A stretch of DNA of 64,000 nt from Microbulbifer pacificus. Lineage in GTDB: Bacteria > Pseudomonadota > Gammaproteobacteria > Pseudomonadales > Cellvibrionaceae. The stretch covers positions 7,501 through 71,500 of the forward strand of contig NZ_PREV01000026.1 of the NCBI RefSeq assembly GCF_002959965.1. The letters run 5' to 3'. Of this stretch, positions 9,155-18,676 are shown piece after piece. Both the position numbers and the translations under genes were made by a program. The notes beneath the pieces are model-generated. The model was given only the letters and a program-made list of their open reading frames with translations, had not been told where the DNA came from and searched no databases. Each line of letters begins with the position of its first letter. The stretch's first letter is position 1.

Positions 9155-9781
9155 TCAGCTTAGCGCGAGCCAAACACCCACGCCCAACATCAGAGTACCG
9201 GCCATTCTATTCATCAGCCGCACATTCTCGCCCCGGTGCAGCAGTCGACTCAAGGTTCGACCACCGCTGGCGTATATCAGCAGGCAAATGAACTCCAGCG
9301 AAAGGATAATGCCGAGCAGAATACTCATCTGCGGCAACAAAGCTTCGTCCTGCCGAATGAATGGCGGCAACAGTGCAATAAAAAATGCCCAGCCCTTGGG
9401 GTTCGCCACAGCGGTAACGAACCCCTGAGCACTCAACGAAAGCGCGGGCATCACTGGCCCCCCTTCCGCTCTTGGTTCCACCAGTACCATACGTCCCCGC
9501 GCGCGCCACATCTGTATACCGAGATAGGCGAGATAAGCCGCACCGCAGTATTTAAACACCTGAAATGCAGTGGGGTATTTCAGCATAAACGCGGCAATCC
9601 CAAGTACCGCAGCGATGGCCACCGTCGCCACCCCACACAGCTCTCCGAGCATCATCCACAGGGTACGGCGCACGCCGAACGTCATCCCCATAGTCAACGC
9701 GAGCGTCATGCACATTCCCGGCGTGATGGAGACGAAGAAAAATGTCGGTATAAACAGTGCCAGAACAGACCAGTCGATCAT
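9155..9781 (-). CDS. LysE/RhtB family amino acid exporter
   Basis: This 208-residue inner-membrane protein has about six hydrophobic segments and the family opening FIPTFFFVSITPGMCMTLAL, the GAAYLAYLGIQMWRA segment and ANPKGWAFFIALLPPF. Family members export amino acids such as homoserine, threonine or lysine. The ATG at 9781 (MIDWSVLALF) has a GGGTG site; the frame extends further upstream but those residues are polar and unconserved. The threonine pathway genes hom and thrC lie about 3 kb away, yet the substrate cannot be assigned from sequence. Confidence 0.87.
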   Translation of the reverse strand: MIDWSVLALFIPTFFFVSITPGMCMTLALTMGMTFGVRRTLWMMLGELCGVATVAIAAVLGIAAFMLKYPTAFQVFKYCGAAYLAYLGIQMWRARGRMVLVEPRAEGGPVMPALSLSAQGFVTAVANPKGWAFFIALLPPFIRQDEALLPQMSILLGIILSLEFICLLIYASGGRTLSRLLHRGENVRLMNRMAGTLMLGVGVWLALS

Positions 9782-9807
9782 GATGTCACCCGGGAGCAAG
9801 CGCGATG

Positions 9808-10719
9808 TCAGTGGTGCGCAACACTGTGATTGCCGTAGTGACTGACGAACATGCCCGCCAGCATTAACCCGCAACCAATCAACTCATTTACGCTCAGCAA
9901 CTCGTTCAGGAACAGCCATCCGGCAGCCACGGCAAACACCGATTCGAGACTCATGATAACAGTGGCATGGGAAGGCGCCGCATTGCGCTGACCAAGCAGC
10001 TGGAAGGTAAAGGCGATTGCCGTAGAAAACACCATCATGTAGGCAATGGGCCAAGCAGCCTCCCAGGCCCCTTCCAGCGTCGGCTGTTCGACCACCAGCG
10101 AGGCCACCGCTGACAATACGCCGCACACCAGAAATTGAATAGCCGCCAGACGCAGCGCGTCGTAGCGGTGCACCAGATAGTCCGCCGACAGCACCTGGAT
10201 AGCAAACACGAAGGCGCTGGCAAACACCATCAAGTCCCCGATCAGCTGCGCCTGTTCGGAAAAATCCGCCAGCCAGTAGAGGCCGATAAGCGCCAGAGCA
10301 ACGCCGCCCCAGGTCCATCGATTGGTTTTATGACCGAGGGACAGACCGATGATCGGTACCAGCAACAGGTAAAAACCGCTGATAAAACCCGCGCGCCCCG
10401 CAGTGGTGTACACCAGACTCGCCTGCTGCAGCGCGGCGCCGAGAAAAAGCCAGAAACCGAGCACCGCCCCGCCCGGCAGACACTTGCGCCAACGGTGCTG
10501 AACGATCACACCCGCCGGTTCCTGCGGTGTCAAATCCCGCCGCGACGAAAGCCAGTACACGATGGGCACCAGCAGAAGGCCACCGAGAAAGAAACGCCAG
10601 GCATTGAACGCCAGTGGTTCGATATGCGCCATGGCAACTTTCTGGGGAACAAAGGCCACGCCCCAGAACAATGCCGCCAACAGTAACAGTAACTCGGCCT
10701 TGGCCTGCTTTTGTTTCAT
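9808..10719 (-). CDS. EamA/DMT-superfamily transporter
   Basis: This 303-residue inner-membrane protein has about ten hydrophobic segments arranged as two EamA repeats. The first repeat begins AELLLLLAALFWGVAFVPQK and the second ends near MSLESVFAVAAGWLFLNE. Such drug/metabolite transporters export amino acids or other small metabolites. The start ATG has a GGGTAAG site. It is 26 bp upstream of the LysE-type gene on the same strand, so two exporters may be co-expressed. Substrate unknown. Confidence 0.85.
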   Translation of the reverse strand: MKQKQAKAELLLLLAALFWGVAFVPQKVAMAHIEPLAFNAWRFFLGGLLLVPIVYWLSSRRDLTPQEPAGVIVQHRWRKCLPGGAVLGFWLFLGAALQQASLVYTTAGRAGFISGFYLLLVPIIGLSLGHKTNRWTWGGVALALIGLYWLADFSEQAQLIGDLMVFASAFVFAIQVLSADYLVHRYDALRLAAIQFLVCGVLSAVASLVVEQPTLEGAWEAAWPIAYMMVFSTAIAFTFQLLGQRNAAPSHATVIMSLESVFAVAAGWLFLNELLSVNELIGCGLMLAGMFVSHYGNHSVAHH

Positions 10720-10802
10720 ACATCTTACCCGCGGTCAGAAGCACTCCGGCTTCCGCCACGCAACATCAATAAACAGAAAAAGATTCGATCAGAACCATGT
10801 AT

Positions 10803-12533
10803 TTACAACGGTACAATATGGCTCACCAGCAGCTGCAGTGACCTCCGCCCGCGGAATTCATTGATGTCCAGCTTGTACGCCAGTCGCACCCGCTCCACCG
10901 CGGCGGGCCAGAAATCCGTATCGATATTGAAGGCAATGGCGTCCAGCGACTGCCTGGGCGCACTCACTGGCGCCACCATCATTTTCAGGTGGCGCTCGCC
11001 GACGATCCGCTGCTGCTGCAACACGAACTCACCATCAAATTCCGGTTCCGGGAAGGCCTGCCCCCAGGGCGAACAGGCGCGAAGTAGCGCTGCAGTCTCC
11101 ATGGTGAACTCTTCTGCACGCAGTTCACCATCGGTTTCGATCACCGCCTGCAACTGTGATGGTGTAAGCCGACTGCGCACCGCGTGCTCAAACGCCTCGG
11201 TAAAGGCCGGCAGGCGCTCCGCCGGGAGGCTGAGCCCCGCCGCCATCGCGTGGCCACCGAACTTGCTGATCAGGTGCGGGTGTGCGGCGGCCACATCGCT
11301 CAGTGCATCGCGGATATGCAAACCGGGAATGGAGCGCGCGGACCCTTTGATCAGACCGTTATCACCGTCGGCGAAGGCGATCACCGGGCGGTGGAATTTT
11401 TCCTTGATTCGGCTGGCGAGAATACCCACAACACCCTGATGCCAGGCCGCGTCATAGAGGCACAGGCTCCAGGGCAATCCGTCCTCCGCCAGTTGCAACT
11501 GCTCCAGCACCGCCATCGCCTCCCGCTGCATACCGGCCTCGATGGCTTTACGGTCTCGATTGAGCCCATCCAACTCTACCGCCAGCTCCCGCGCCTCTTC
11601 CGGGTCACGGGTCAGCAGGCAGCGAATACCTGTACTGATATCGTCCAGACGACCGGCGGCATTGATCCGCGGGCCGAGAATAAAACCAATGTCCGTGGTG
11701 GACAGCCGGTGGAGATCGCGCCCGGCCACTTCCATCAGTGCCCGAATACCTACACGGCAGCGGCCGGCGCGCATGCGCGCGATGCCCTGGTGCACCAACA
11801 CCCGGTTGTTATGATCCAGCGGGACCAGATCCGCCACGGTGCCGAGCGCCACCAGATCCAGATATTCGGCCATATTGGGCACGGGAATACCCCGCTCCTC
11901 AAACCAGCCCGACACCTGCAGCGCACTTTTCAGCCGGCTCAGCAGGTAGAAAATCACCCCGACACCCGCCAGATTCTTGCTGGGAAACTCACAGCCCGGC
12001 TGGTTGGGATTGACAATCGCGTCTGCCTCCGGGAGCTCGCTGCCGGGCAGGTGGTGATCGGTGACAATGACCTTGAGACCGGCGGCCCTCGCAGCCGCCA
12101 CGCCGTCGATACTGCTGATGCCGTTGTCGACGGTGATCAGCAGATCGGGCTGGTACTCCTGGGCCACCTCGACGATTTCGGGCGTGAGGCCATAACCGAA
12201 TTCAAAGCGATTCGGCACCAGAAAGTCCACCGGGCCCGCGCCCAGCGCACCCAGCGCCAGCACCGCGAGGGTACTGCTGGTGGCACCATCGGCATCGAAG
12301 TCGCCAACGATCAGGATCTTGTGCTGCGCGCGCACCGCCTCCAGCAGCAGGGAAACCGCGGCGCCAACCCCGCGCATGGACTCGGGGCTGTGCAGGCGGG
12401 CAAGCTGGTGATCAAGGGCCTGGTCGCTATCGACGCCGCGCCCTAACAGCACCCGCTGGAGGATCTCCGGTGTGGAGGAAGTAAAACGGCCAGTGGATAA
12501 ATCCACTGGCCGCCTCTGAAGGATGGTGTGCAT
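10803..12533 (-). CDS. recJ: single-stranded-DNA-specific exonuclease RecJ
   Basis: RecJ degrades single-stranded DNA 5' to 3' in RecF-pathway recombination and mismatch or base-excision repair. The product of 576 residues, nearly the E. coli length, has the DHH phosphoesterase motifs DFDADG at 78-83, LITVDNGISS, and VIVTDHH at 155-161. It also has the DHHA1 motif KFGGHAMAAG and a C-terminal OB-fold region. I chose the ATG at 12533 because MHTILQRRPVD aligns with the known N-terminus; the frame extends to 12599 without conserved residues. A perfect palindrome lies just inside the start. Confidence 0.95.
   Translation of the reverse strand: MHTILQRRPVDLSTGRFTSSTPEILQRVLLGRGVDSDQALDHQLARLHSPESMRGVGAAVSLLLEAVRAQHKILIVGDFDADGATSSTLAVLALGALGAGPVDFLVPNRFEFGYGLTPEIVEVAQEYQPDLLITVDNGISSIDGVAAARAAGLKVIVTDHHLPGSELPEADAIVNPNQPGCEFPSKNLAGVGVIFYLLSRLKSALQVSGWFEERGIPVPNMAEYLDLVALGTVADLVPLDHNNRVLVHQGIARMRAGRCRVGIRALMEVAGRDLHRLSTTDIGFILGPRINAAGRLDDISTGIRCLLTRDPEEARELAVELDGLNRDRKAIEAGMQREAMAVLEQLQLAEDGLPWSLCLYDAAWHQGVVGILASRIKEKFHRPVIAFADGDNGLIKGSARSIPGLHIRDALSDVAAAHPHLISKFGGHAMAAGLSLPAERLPAFTEAFEHAVRSRLTPSQLQAVIETDGELRAEEFTMETAALLRACSPWGQAFPEPEFDGEFVLQQQRIVGERHLKMMVAPVSAPRQSLDAIAFNIDTDFWPAAVERVRLAYKLDINEFRGRRSLQLLVSHIVPL
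12487..12512. repeat. perfect 12-bp inverted repeat inside the start of recJ
   Basis: CGGCCAGTGGAT and ATCCACTGGCCG flank two bases. The repeat lies 21-46 bases after the chosen recJ start codon and encodes part of RRPVDLSTGRF. In the mRNA it could fold into a strong hairpin next to the initiating ribosome. As DNA it could also be a dyad operator. Coding need alone would not demand the symmetry. Confidence 0.6.
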
Positions 12534-12606
12534 CGCGTCCGGTCGTATCTGGTTCCCGTGATTTCGGCCCCATTCTACCGTCCCGGCTGCGCGACTCAAC
12601 CCGGGC

Positions 12607-13998
12607 TCAGGTCAGCGCCCGGGAGATGAAGTCGTGTATCGCAGAAAGCGTATTTGGCAGGACTTGCAACCGCTCTTCGCGCTCCAGCAGGTCCTGCATA
12701 TGGTGCGGCAACGGCACACTGGTACCCGGCAGCGCCTTGTCCACCGCCTCGGCAAACTTGGCCGGGTGCGCGGTGGCGAGGCACACCATGGGCTCGGCGG
12801 CGGACTTGCGCGCGCGGCGCGCAGCCTCGACACCAATCGCCGTGTGCGGATCGAGCAGGTACTCTGTGGATTCGAACACCTCGCGAATTACCTCCACTGT
12901 GCGCTCGTCTCCCACCCGCTCGGAGGCGAACAGTCCGCGCGCCTTTTCCAGTGCGCGCTCATCAAGCTTCATCGGCGCACTGCGGTCCGCCAGCAGCTCC
13001 GCCACTGCTGTGCCGTTGCGGTCATACAGATCAAACAACAGACGCTCAAAGTTACTGGATACCATGATATCCATACTTGGCGACAGGCTGTGCACCAGCG
13101 GCTGCGGTGAGTGGTCGTTGGCGCTAATACAGCGGTGCAGAATATCGTTGGCGTTGGTGGCGATCACCAGCTGATTGATCGGCAGCCCCATGCCACGTGC
13201 CAGGTAGCCGGCGAAGATATCGCCAAAATTGCCGGTGGGCACGGAGAAGTTGACCGGACGGTGCGGGCCGCCCAGGCTCAGGGCCGCGTGGAAGTAATAA
13301 ACGATCTGGGCCATGATTCGCGCCCAGTTGATGGAGTTCACCGCCACCAGACGGCGACCGTCCGGCAGGAAGGACTGGTCTGCGAAGCTGGCTTTCACCA
13401 TATTCTGGCAATCGTCGAAATTGCCTTCCAGAGCAATATTGAAGACGTTGTGCGACAGCACCGTGGTCATCTGCTTGCGCTGAACTTCCGATACACGGTT
13501 GTGCGGATGCATGATGAAAATGTCGATATTCTCGCAGTGACGGCAGCCTTCAATCGCCGCGGAACCGGTATCGCCGGAGGTTGCTCCCAATACCACCACT
13601 TTCTCGCCGCGCTTTTTCAGCAACAGGTCGAATAGCTGCCCGAGGAATTGCAGAGCAAAATCCTTGAACGCCAGTGTCGGGCCCTGGAACAGCTCCATTA
13701 CCCATTCGTTGTGGCCGGTCTGCACCAGCGGGGCAATCGCGGCGTGGCGGAAATTGGCATAGGCACGTTCGATGATGCCGCGCATCTCGGCTTCATTCAG
13801 GTCCTCGGCGACGAAAGGCCACATGATGCGAAAGGCCAGCTCGCGGTAGTCGAGACCCGCCATGTCGGCGATTTCCTGCTGGCTGAATCTGGGCAGGTTT
13901 TCCGGAACATACAGACCACCATCACTGGCAAGGCCTGTGAGCACGGTGTCGGCAAAGCTGAGAGACGGCGCGCGGCCGCGAGTACTGATGAATTTCAC
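12607..13998 (-). CDS. thrC: threonine synthase
   Basis: This cytoplasmic PLP enzyme converts O-phosphohomoserine to L-threonine. The 463-residue product begins MKFISTRGRAPSLSFADTVL. It has the PLP-lysine segment PTLAFKDFALQFLG, the phosphate-binding LGATSGDTGSAAIEG, and the SINWARIMAQIVYYF segment of the long (type 2) threonine synthases. The start codon is GTG at 13998. It follows hom by 73 bp on the same strand, so the two form a hom-thrC unit as in Pseudomonas. Confidence 0.97.
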   Translation of the reverse strand: MKFISTRGRAPSLSFADTVLTGLASDGGLYVPENLPRFSQQEIADMAGLDYRELAFRIMWPFVAEDLNEAEMRGIIERAYANFRHAAIAPLVQTGHNEWVMELFQGPTLAFKDFALQFLGQLFDLLLKKRGEKVVVLGATSGDTGSAAIEGCRHCENIDIFIMHPHNRVSEVQRKQMTTVLSHNVFNIALEGNFDDCQNMVKASFADQSFLPDGRRLVAVNSINWARIMAQIVYYFHAALSLGGPHRPVNFSVPTGNFGDIFAGYLARGMGLPINQLVIATNANDILHRCISANDHSPQPLVHSLSPSMDIMVSSNFERLLFDLYDRNGTAVAELLADRSAPMKLDERALEKARGLFASERVGDERTVEVIREVFESTEYLLDPHTAIGVEAARRARKSAAEPMVCLATAHPAKFAEAVDKALPGTSVPLPHHMQDLLEREERLQVLPNTLSAIHDFISRALT

Positions 13999-14071
13999 GT
14001 TAATTCTTGTCGATTGATTTTGAAAAAAGGAGTTCAGCAGGTGGCGGCCACCTGCCGTCTAAGCGTGCGTA

Positions 14072-15439
14072 TCAGCCGAGGGATTCGACCCGGAAACGGA
14101 CCACCGGCCCCTGGATCGTGTCCAGCGCCTCAATCTGATTGACCGCCTCCTGAAGCTGGGACTCGCGGGCGCGACTGGTCAGCAGCACCACCGGCACCAG
14201 CTCTTCGTCTTCCGCCGGCTCGTGCTGGATCAGGGCCTCGATGCTGATGCCCTGGTCGCTGCAGATCTTCGCCACCTGCGACATCACACCGGGCTTGTCG
14301 TGGGCAGAGATACGCATGTAGTAGCTGGTTACGGTGTCACCCATCGGCAGCACGTCGTCCAGGTTGCCCTGACTGTCCTGGGTCACACCGGCCAGCGGCA
14401 CACGCTGATCAGGGCGGACATTGAGTGTGCGCGCCACATCCACAATATCCGCGATCACTGCGGAAGCGGTCGCCTCGGCGCCGGCGCCGGCACCGTAATA
14501 GAGAGTCGGCCCCACCGCATCGCCATTGACCAGAACCGCATTCATTACGCCGTTAACGTTGGCAATGAGACGGCGCTGTGGGATCAGGGTCGGATGTACC
14601 CGCAGCTCCACACCATCTTCCGTGCGCCGTGCGATACCCAGGTGCTTGATGCGGTAACCCAGCTCGTCCGCGTAGCGGATATCTTCCCGTGCCACACCAC
14701 TGATCCCTTCGGTGTACACCTTGTCGAATGCCAGCGGCATGCCGAAGGCCAGAGACGCCATGATGACCAGCTTGTGGGCAGCATCTATGCCCTCCACATC
14801 GAAGGTGGGATCCGCCTCGGCGTAGCCCAGCGCCTGCGCCTGCGACAGCGCCTCCTCAAAGCTGCGGCCCTTCTCACGCATTTCCGTGAGGATGTAGTTG
14901 CCAGTGCCATTGATAATACCCGCCAACCACTGGATGCGGTTGCCGACAAGGCCTTCACGCAGGGATTTGATGATCGGGATACCACCGGCCACCGCAGCTT
15001 CATAGGCGATGGTCACCCCCTGCTCCGCCGCCGCGGCAAACAGTTCATTGCCGTGCTCGGCAATCAGTGCCTTATTGGCGGTAACGACATGTTTACCGTT
15101 GGCGATGGCGGTCAATACCAGCTCTCTCGCCACAGTGGTTCCGCCGATCAGTTCAACCAGGACATCTACATCCGGGTTGTTCGCCACATCAAAAATTTCA
15201 CGGGTGACACTGATACGCCGGGTTTCGCAATTAGGGTTATCGCGGCGCGCACCGATCTGGACGATTTCTATCTTGCGACCGCAGCGGGCAGCAATCTCAT
15301 CGCAATTGCGTGCCATGACATTGACCGTACCGCTACCTACGGTCCCGAGACCACAGATACCGATACGCACTACGGGCACCGCGCCCGCCGTATTGGATTT
15401 TTCCGAGACCTTGACTGCTTCGTCGGCGAATGCGCTCAC
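14072..15439 (-). CDS. hom: homoserine dehydrogenase
   Basis: This enzyme reduces aspartate semialdehyde to homoserine in the threonine and methionine branch. The 455-residue product has the NAD(P)-binding loop GICGLGTVGSGT about 30 residues in and EADPTFDVEGIDAAHKL in the catalytic domain. A C-terminal ACT domain (SAHDKPGVMSQVAKI) is the expected site of threonine feedback. It is not fused to an aspartate kinase. I place the start at GTG 15439 because GGAGGG lies five bases upstream; a longer GTG-started frame from 15472 lacks such a site. Confidence 0.95.
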   Translation of the reverse strand: MSAFADEAVKVSEKSNTAGAVPVVRIGICGLGTVGSGTVNVMARNCDEIAARCGRKIEIVQIGARRDNPNCETRRISVTREIFDVANNPDVDVLVELIGGTTVARELVLTAIANGKHVVTANKALIAEHGNELFAAAAEQGVTIAYEAAVAGGIPIIKSLREGLVGNRIQWLAGIINGTGNYILTEMREKGRSFEEALSQAQALGYAEADPTFDVEGIDAAHKLVIMASLAFGMPLAFDKVYTEGISGVAREDIRYADELGYRIKHLGIARRTEDGVELRVHPTLIPQRRLIANVNGVMNAVLVNGDAVGPTLYYGAGAGAEATASAVIADIVDVARTLNVRPDQRVPLAGVTQDSQGNLDDVLPMGDTVTSYYMRISAHDKPGVMSQVAKICSDQGISIEALIQHEPAEDEELVPVVLLTSRARESQLQEAVNQIEALDTIQGPVVRFRVESLG

Positions 15440-15622
15440 AACTTCCCTCCGCGCAAGACTGTTTTGGAACACTGCGCAATAACTGGCGTATAAATCAAAA
15501 AAAGGTCGACAACCTTACTGAGATCCAGGGGAAATTGTCAATTAAATTGCGCAGAGCGGTCAAATGGCAACCACCCCGGATCACAGACTCCCGGCAACTG
15601 AAAAAGCACCGGCATCAGATAC

Positions 15623-15646
15623 AAAAAGGCCGGCAATTGCCGGCCT
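15623..15646 (-). terminator. intrinsic terminator after dsbC
   Basis: The perfect palindrome AGGCCGGCAATTGCCGGCCT (15627-15646) is followed on the minus strand by TTTTT. It starts 22 bp beyond the dsbC stop and separates dsbC from hom. The rest of the 228-bp dsbC-hom spacer should hold the hom promoter, but I cannot point to clear boxes. Confidence 0.75.
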
Positions 15647-15667
15647 GATCGAAGGGACTACAACAAA

Positions 15668-16417
15668 TCAGATGCCCAGTGCCTTGGCCAGGGTCTCCGG
15701 CGGCAGGTATCCCGGAACCACCGTGCCGTCTTCCATCACAATGGTGGGTGTACCACGCACATCAATTACTTCGTTGCCAAGCTTGTACTGGGCCGCGACA
15801 GGGTTATTGCTGCACACGTTGAGCGGCACATCCTTGCGGTTCTTAAGATCGGTCAGGGTCTTGTTCGGATCATCTGCGCACCAGGCGGTGGCAATCTTGC
15901 GATAACCCACGGAGTTGAGTCCGGCGCGGGGAAACGCCAGGTAGCGCACTTCGATACCACGGCGGTTCAGCTCAGGCACGTCGTTGTGCAATTTACGGCA
16001 GTAGCCGCAGTCTACATCGGTAAATACATAGATATGTGCTTTGGTCTCCCCCTTGGGAGAAAACACAATCATATCCTTCAGGCTCTGCTGATCCATCACT
16101 TCCGCACGGTGACGACCGCGGCGCTGTTCAGACAGGTTAACCACCTGTTGCGAGCCGACTTCAAACAGGTCTCCGGCAATAAAGTGACCGCCGTCCTTGG
16201 AGACGAACAGGACATTCCCGCCATTGACCTCTACTTCGTACAGCCCCGGCATCGGGCTTTCGCGCACATCACCAAATGTGGCATTGGGGTTCCCGGCGGA
16301 AAGCTTGGTCTTAATCTGTTTGGCAACGGCTTCATCCACCGCGGCAATGGCAGCCTGCCCGAGCAGCAGGGAGGCAGTGGCAACAAGCGCCGTCAGCGGC
16401 TTGACAAGAAAAGTCAT
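15668..16417 (-). CDS. dsbC: thiol:disulfide interchange protein DsbC
   Basis: This periplasmic disulfide isomerase of 249 residues has a signal peptide ending near QAAIAA, an N-terminal dimerisation domain, and a thioredoxin fold with the active site CGYC at residues 137-140. A second Cys pair (ATAWCADD and PLNVCSNN) corresponds to the structural disulfide of DsbC. The cis-Pro lies in VRGTPTIVM. xerD, which often sits upstream in related bacteria, is replaced here by the rplS terminator. The gene is flanked by terminators on both sides, so it is probably monocistronic. Confidence 0.95.
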   Translation of the reverse strand: MTFLVKPLTALVATASLLLGQAAIAAVDEAVAKQIKTKLSAGNPNATFGDVRESPMPGLYEVEVNGGNVLFVSKDGGHFIAGDLFEVGSQQVVNLSEQRRGRHRAEVMDQQSLKDMIVFSPKGETKAHIYVFTDVDCGYCRKLHNDVPELNRRGIEVRYLAFPRAGLNSVGYRKIATAWCADDPNKTLTDLKNRKDVPLNVCSNNPVAAQYKLGNEVIDVRGTPTIVMEDGTVVPGYLPPETLAKALGI

Positions 16418-16597
16418 GATTCGGTTCGCTCCAGATTATTCGTTGTTCTGACCGCAACTGCGGACACCAGTTCCCGCCAGTATGGCACCTGTCTCCAGCA
16501 TTCGGATAACCAAGGCGGGTTTTACTACAGACTGACCCGCGGTTCCACACCCCAATCCCATCCCTGAGACCTTGAGACCAGAACTGCCACTGCCACC

Positions 16598-16642
16598 CGC
16601 GCAAAAAAAAACCGGAGGCAAGCTCCGGTTTTTTTTTGCGCG
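16598..16642. terminator. bidirectional intrinsic terminator with 20-bp perfect arms
   Basis: The left arm is CGCGC, nine A and CCGGAG; the right arm is its exact complement CTCCGG, nine T and GCGCG; the loop is GCAAG. Read on the minus strand it ends the rpsP-rimM-trmD-rplS operon with a T9 run, eight bases after the rplS stop. It is symmetric, so it can also stop plus-strand transcription. Confidence 0.92.
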
Positions 16643-16650
16643 AGAGAAAC

Positions 16651-17001
16651 TCAGTTGAGTTTCTCTTTGATGCGAGCAGCTTTACCAGTCAGGCTGCGCA
16701 GGTAGTACAGCTTGGCCTGGCGAACGTCACCGCGACGCTTGACGGCAATGCTGTCTACCAGCGGGCTGTGAGTCTGGAAGGTACGCTCAACGCCAACGCC
16801 GTGAGAAATCTTGCGCACGGTGAAGGAGGAGTTCAGGCCGCGATTGCGCTTGCCGATTACCACACCTTCAAACGCCTGCAGACGCTCGCGGTTACCTTCT
16901 TTTACCTTTACCTGTACCACAACGGTGTCGCCCGGGGCGAACTCAGGCAGTTCAGCTCTCAGCTGCTCTTGCTCCAGCTGCTGGATAATCTTGTTGGTCA
17001 T
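16651..17001 (-). CDS. rplS: 50S ribosomal protein L19
   Basis: This 116-residue protein is L19, which sits at the 30S-50S interface. The conserved segments are [31 protein letters not shown] and [18 protein letters not shown]. It is the last gene of the rpsP-rimM-trmD-rplS operon and is followed directly by a strong terminator. The GAG-rich region before the ATG gives a usable ribosome site. Confidence 0.98.
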   Translation of the reverse strand: MTNKIIQQLEQEQLRAELPEFAPGDTVVVQVKVKEGNRERLQAFEGVVIGKRNRGLNSSFTVRKISHGVGVERTFQTHSPLVDSIAVKRRGDVRQAKLYYLRSLTGKAARIKEKLN

Positions 17002-17078
17002 TTGGAAATCTCCAAAAGGGTTTGTGTAGCCTCACGGCTAGATCACCGAATTACTCCCGCCTCACGGCGAATCCGATA

Positions 17079-17846
17079 TTAATTCTCCGCCCCGGTGGAC
17101 GACTCCCGCAGGAATTCGTCCAGCAGTTGCATCTGCTCCGGGGTCAGCGCCAGCTTTTCCAGCAGGTCCGGCCGGCGTTGCTGCGTGCGTCCCAAGGCCT
17201 GCTTGAGGCGCCAGCGGCGTATTCTTTCATGGTTGCCGGAAAGCAGTACTTCCGGAACCCGACGGCCCTGATAGTCTTCAGGGCGCGTGTAATGCGGGCA
17301 ATCCAACAGCCCTTGGACGAAGGAATCTTCCACCGCGGACTGATCGTGTCCCAACGCTCCGGGGATCAGGCGGGTAATGGCATCCACCATCACCATGGCC
17401 GCAAGTTCACCGCCACTGAGCACATAATCACCAATCGACCATTCCTCGTCGATCAGGGATTCGACGATACGCTCATCGACACCCTCGTAGCGGCCGGCCA
17501 GCAATACCAGATTGCCGCACTGCGCGAGCTGCTCTACCCCCCCCTGATCCAACTGCCGCCCCTGAGGGGACAGGTAGATAGAGCGGGTAGCGCCGGCCTC
17601 CTCCGCCCAGCTGCGCGCCTCGCGGAGCGCCTGGGACAGCGGCTCTGCCAGCATGACCATGCCGGGGCCACCGCCATAGGGGCGGTCATCGACAGTGCGA
17701 TGCCTGTCACTGGTGAAATCCCGTGGATTCCAGCAGCGCACTTCCAGCAATCCATCCTTAACTGCCCGACCACTGATACCGTAGTCGGTCAGCGCGGTAA
17801 ACATCTCGGGAAAGATACTTACCAGGGCGATGCGCTTCGCCGCCAT
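17079..17846 (-). CDS. trmD: tRNA (guanine-N1)-methyltransferase TrmD
   Basis: TrmD methylates G37 of several tRNAs using S-adenosylmethionine and prevents frameshifting. The 255-residue SPOUT protein has [10 protein letters not shown] at its start, [11 protein letters not shown], the knot segment [13 protein letters not shown] and [19 protein letters not shown]. The ATG at 17846 overlaps the rimM stop as TGATG, so translation is coupled. An upstream in-frame start at 17864 would run into rimM and is less likely. Confidence 0.97.
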   Translation of the reverse strand: MAAKRIALVSIFPEMFTALTDYGISGRAVKDGLLEVRCWNPRDFTSDRHRTVDDRPYGGGPGMVMLAEPLSQALREARSWAEEAGATRSIYLSPQGRQLDQGGVEQLAQCGNLVLLAGRYEGVDERIVESLIDEEWSIGDYVLSGGELAAMVMVDAITRLIPGALGHDQSAVEDSFVQGLLDCPHYTRPEDYQGRRVPEVLLSGNHERIRRWRLKQALGRTQQRRPDLLEKLALTPEQMQLLDEFLRESSTGAEN

Positions 17847-18406
17847 CAGAACTCGGGGTCCCAATCGACGACAATCTGCCCGGCCTCAAGGTCAACGTTG
17901 GTAATGAACTCGCCGGGCAGGTACGGAATAAGGCGCTCACGCCCATCCTCGCCACCGCGCACCACCATCACATCGTTGGCACCGGTTTCCATCAGCCGCA
18001 CCACTTCACCGAAACGGTATTCGCGGCCTTCAAACTGGCTGATCACCTGCAGGCCCTGCAGCTGGTGCCAGTAGTATTCACCATCTTCCAGCGGCGGCAT
18101 TTCGCTGCCGGCAACGGCGATATCGCGCTGACAAAAGGTGGCCGCAAGATCGCGGTCATCCACATTCTTGATGTGTACGATCAGGCCTTTGCCGTGGCGC
18201 TTGCCGTCGTCGATATCAAGACGTTGCCAGCCGTCCCTGCCTCCGGCACCAGGGGCCTGCAGCCACCAGCCGGAAAATTGCAGGATATTCTCCATCGGCT
18301 CAGTATAGGAATGCACCTTTACCCAGCCGCGCACACCGTAAACCGCGGTAATACGCCCAACAGTGACCAGATCTTCGTTTACTAGCGAACGCTCAGCCAC
18401 GGACAT
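17846..18406 (-). CDS. rimM: 16S rRNA processing protein RimM
   Basis: RimM binds S19 in the 30S head and helps 16S maturation. The 186-residue product has an N-terminal RimM domain ([20 protein letters not shown]) and a C-terminal PRC barrel ([12 protein letters not shown] through [15 protein letters not shown]). The gene is third from the end of the rpsP operon, 30 bp after rpsP, and overlaps trmD by one base. Confidence 0.96.
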   Translation of the reverse strand: MSVAERSLVNEDLVTVGRITAVYGVRGWVKVHSYTEPMENILQFSGWWLQAPGAGGRDGWQRLDIDDGKRHGKGLIVHIKNVDDRDLAATFCQRDIAVAGSEMPPLEDGEYYWHQLQGLQVISQFEGREYRFGEVVRLMETGANDVMVVRGGEDGRERLIPYLPGEFITNVDLEAGQIVVDWDPEF

Positions 18407-18436
18407 ACCCCGGTTTACAGACGATCAGGAGAAGAA

Positions 18437-18676
18437 TCAGGCGGCTTCTTTCAGCAGCTTGCTGACGCGGTCAGACAGCTGAGCACCCTGGCCTACCCAG
18501 AACTCAACGCGCTCGCGATCAATGCGCAGACGCTCTTCCTGACCACGGGCTACCGGGTTGAAGAAGCCAACACGCTCGATGAAACGACCGTCGCGGGATT
18601 TGCGGCTGTCAGTCACAGTCAGGTGATAAAAAGGGCGCTTCTTCGCACCGCCACGAGCCAAACGAATGGTTACCAT
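18437..18676 (-). CDS. rpsP: 30S ribosomal protein S16
   Basis: This 79-residue protein begins [21 protein letters not shown], the conserved S16 N-terminus, and contains [13 protein letters not shown]. The frame is open further upstream to 18874, but that part reads through the leader and promoter and is not conserved. The ATG at 18676 has an AGGA site about nine bases upstream. It is the first gene of the operon and lies 212 bp downstream of ffh. Confidence 0.98.
   Translation of the reverse strand: MVTIRLARGGAKKRPFYHLTVTDSRKSRDGRFIERVGFFNPVARGQEERLRIDRERVEFWVGQGAQLSDRVSKLLKEAA

Noticed and set aside
11184..12446. Plus-strand open frame of about 420 codons opposite recJ
   Set aside because: Shadow of recJ; His/Gln-rich, no family similarity.
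14222..15493. Plus-strand open frame opposite hom
   Set aside because: Shadow of hom with His/Asp-rich composition typical of antisense frames.
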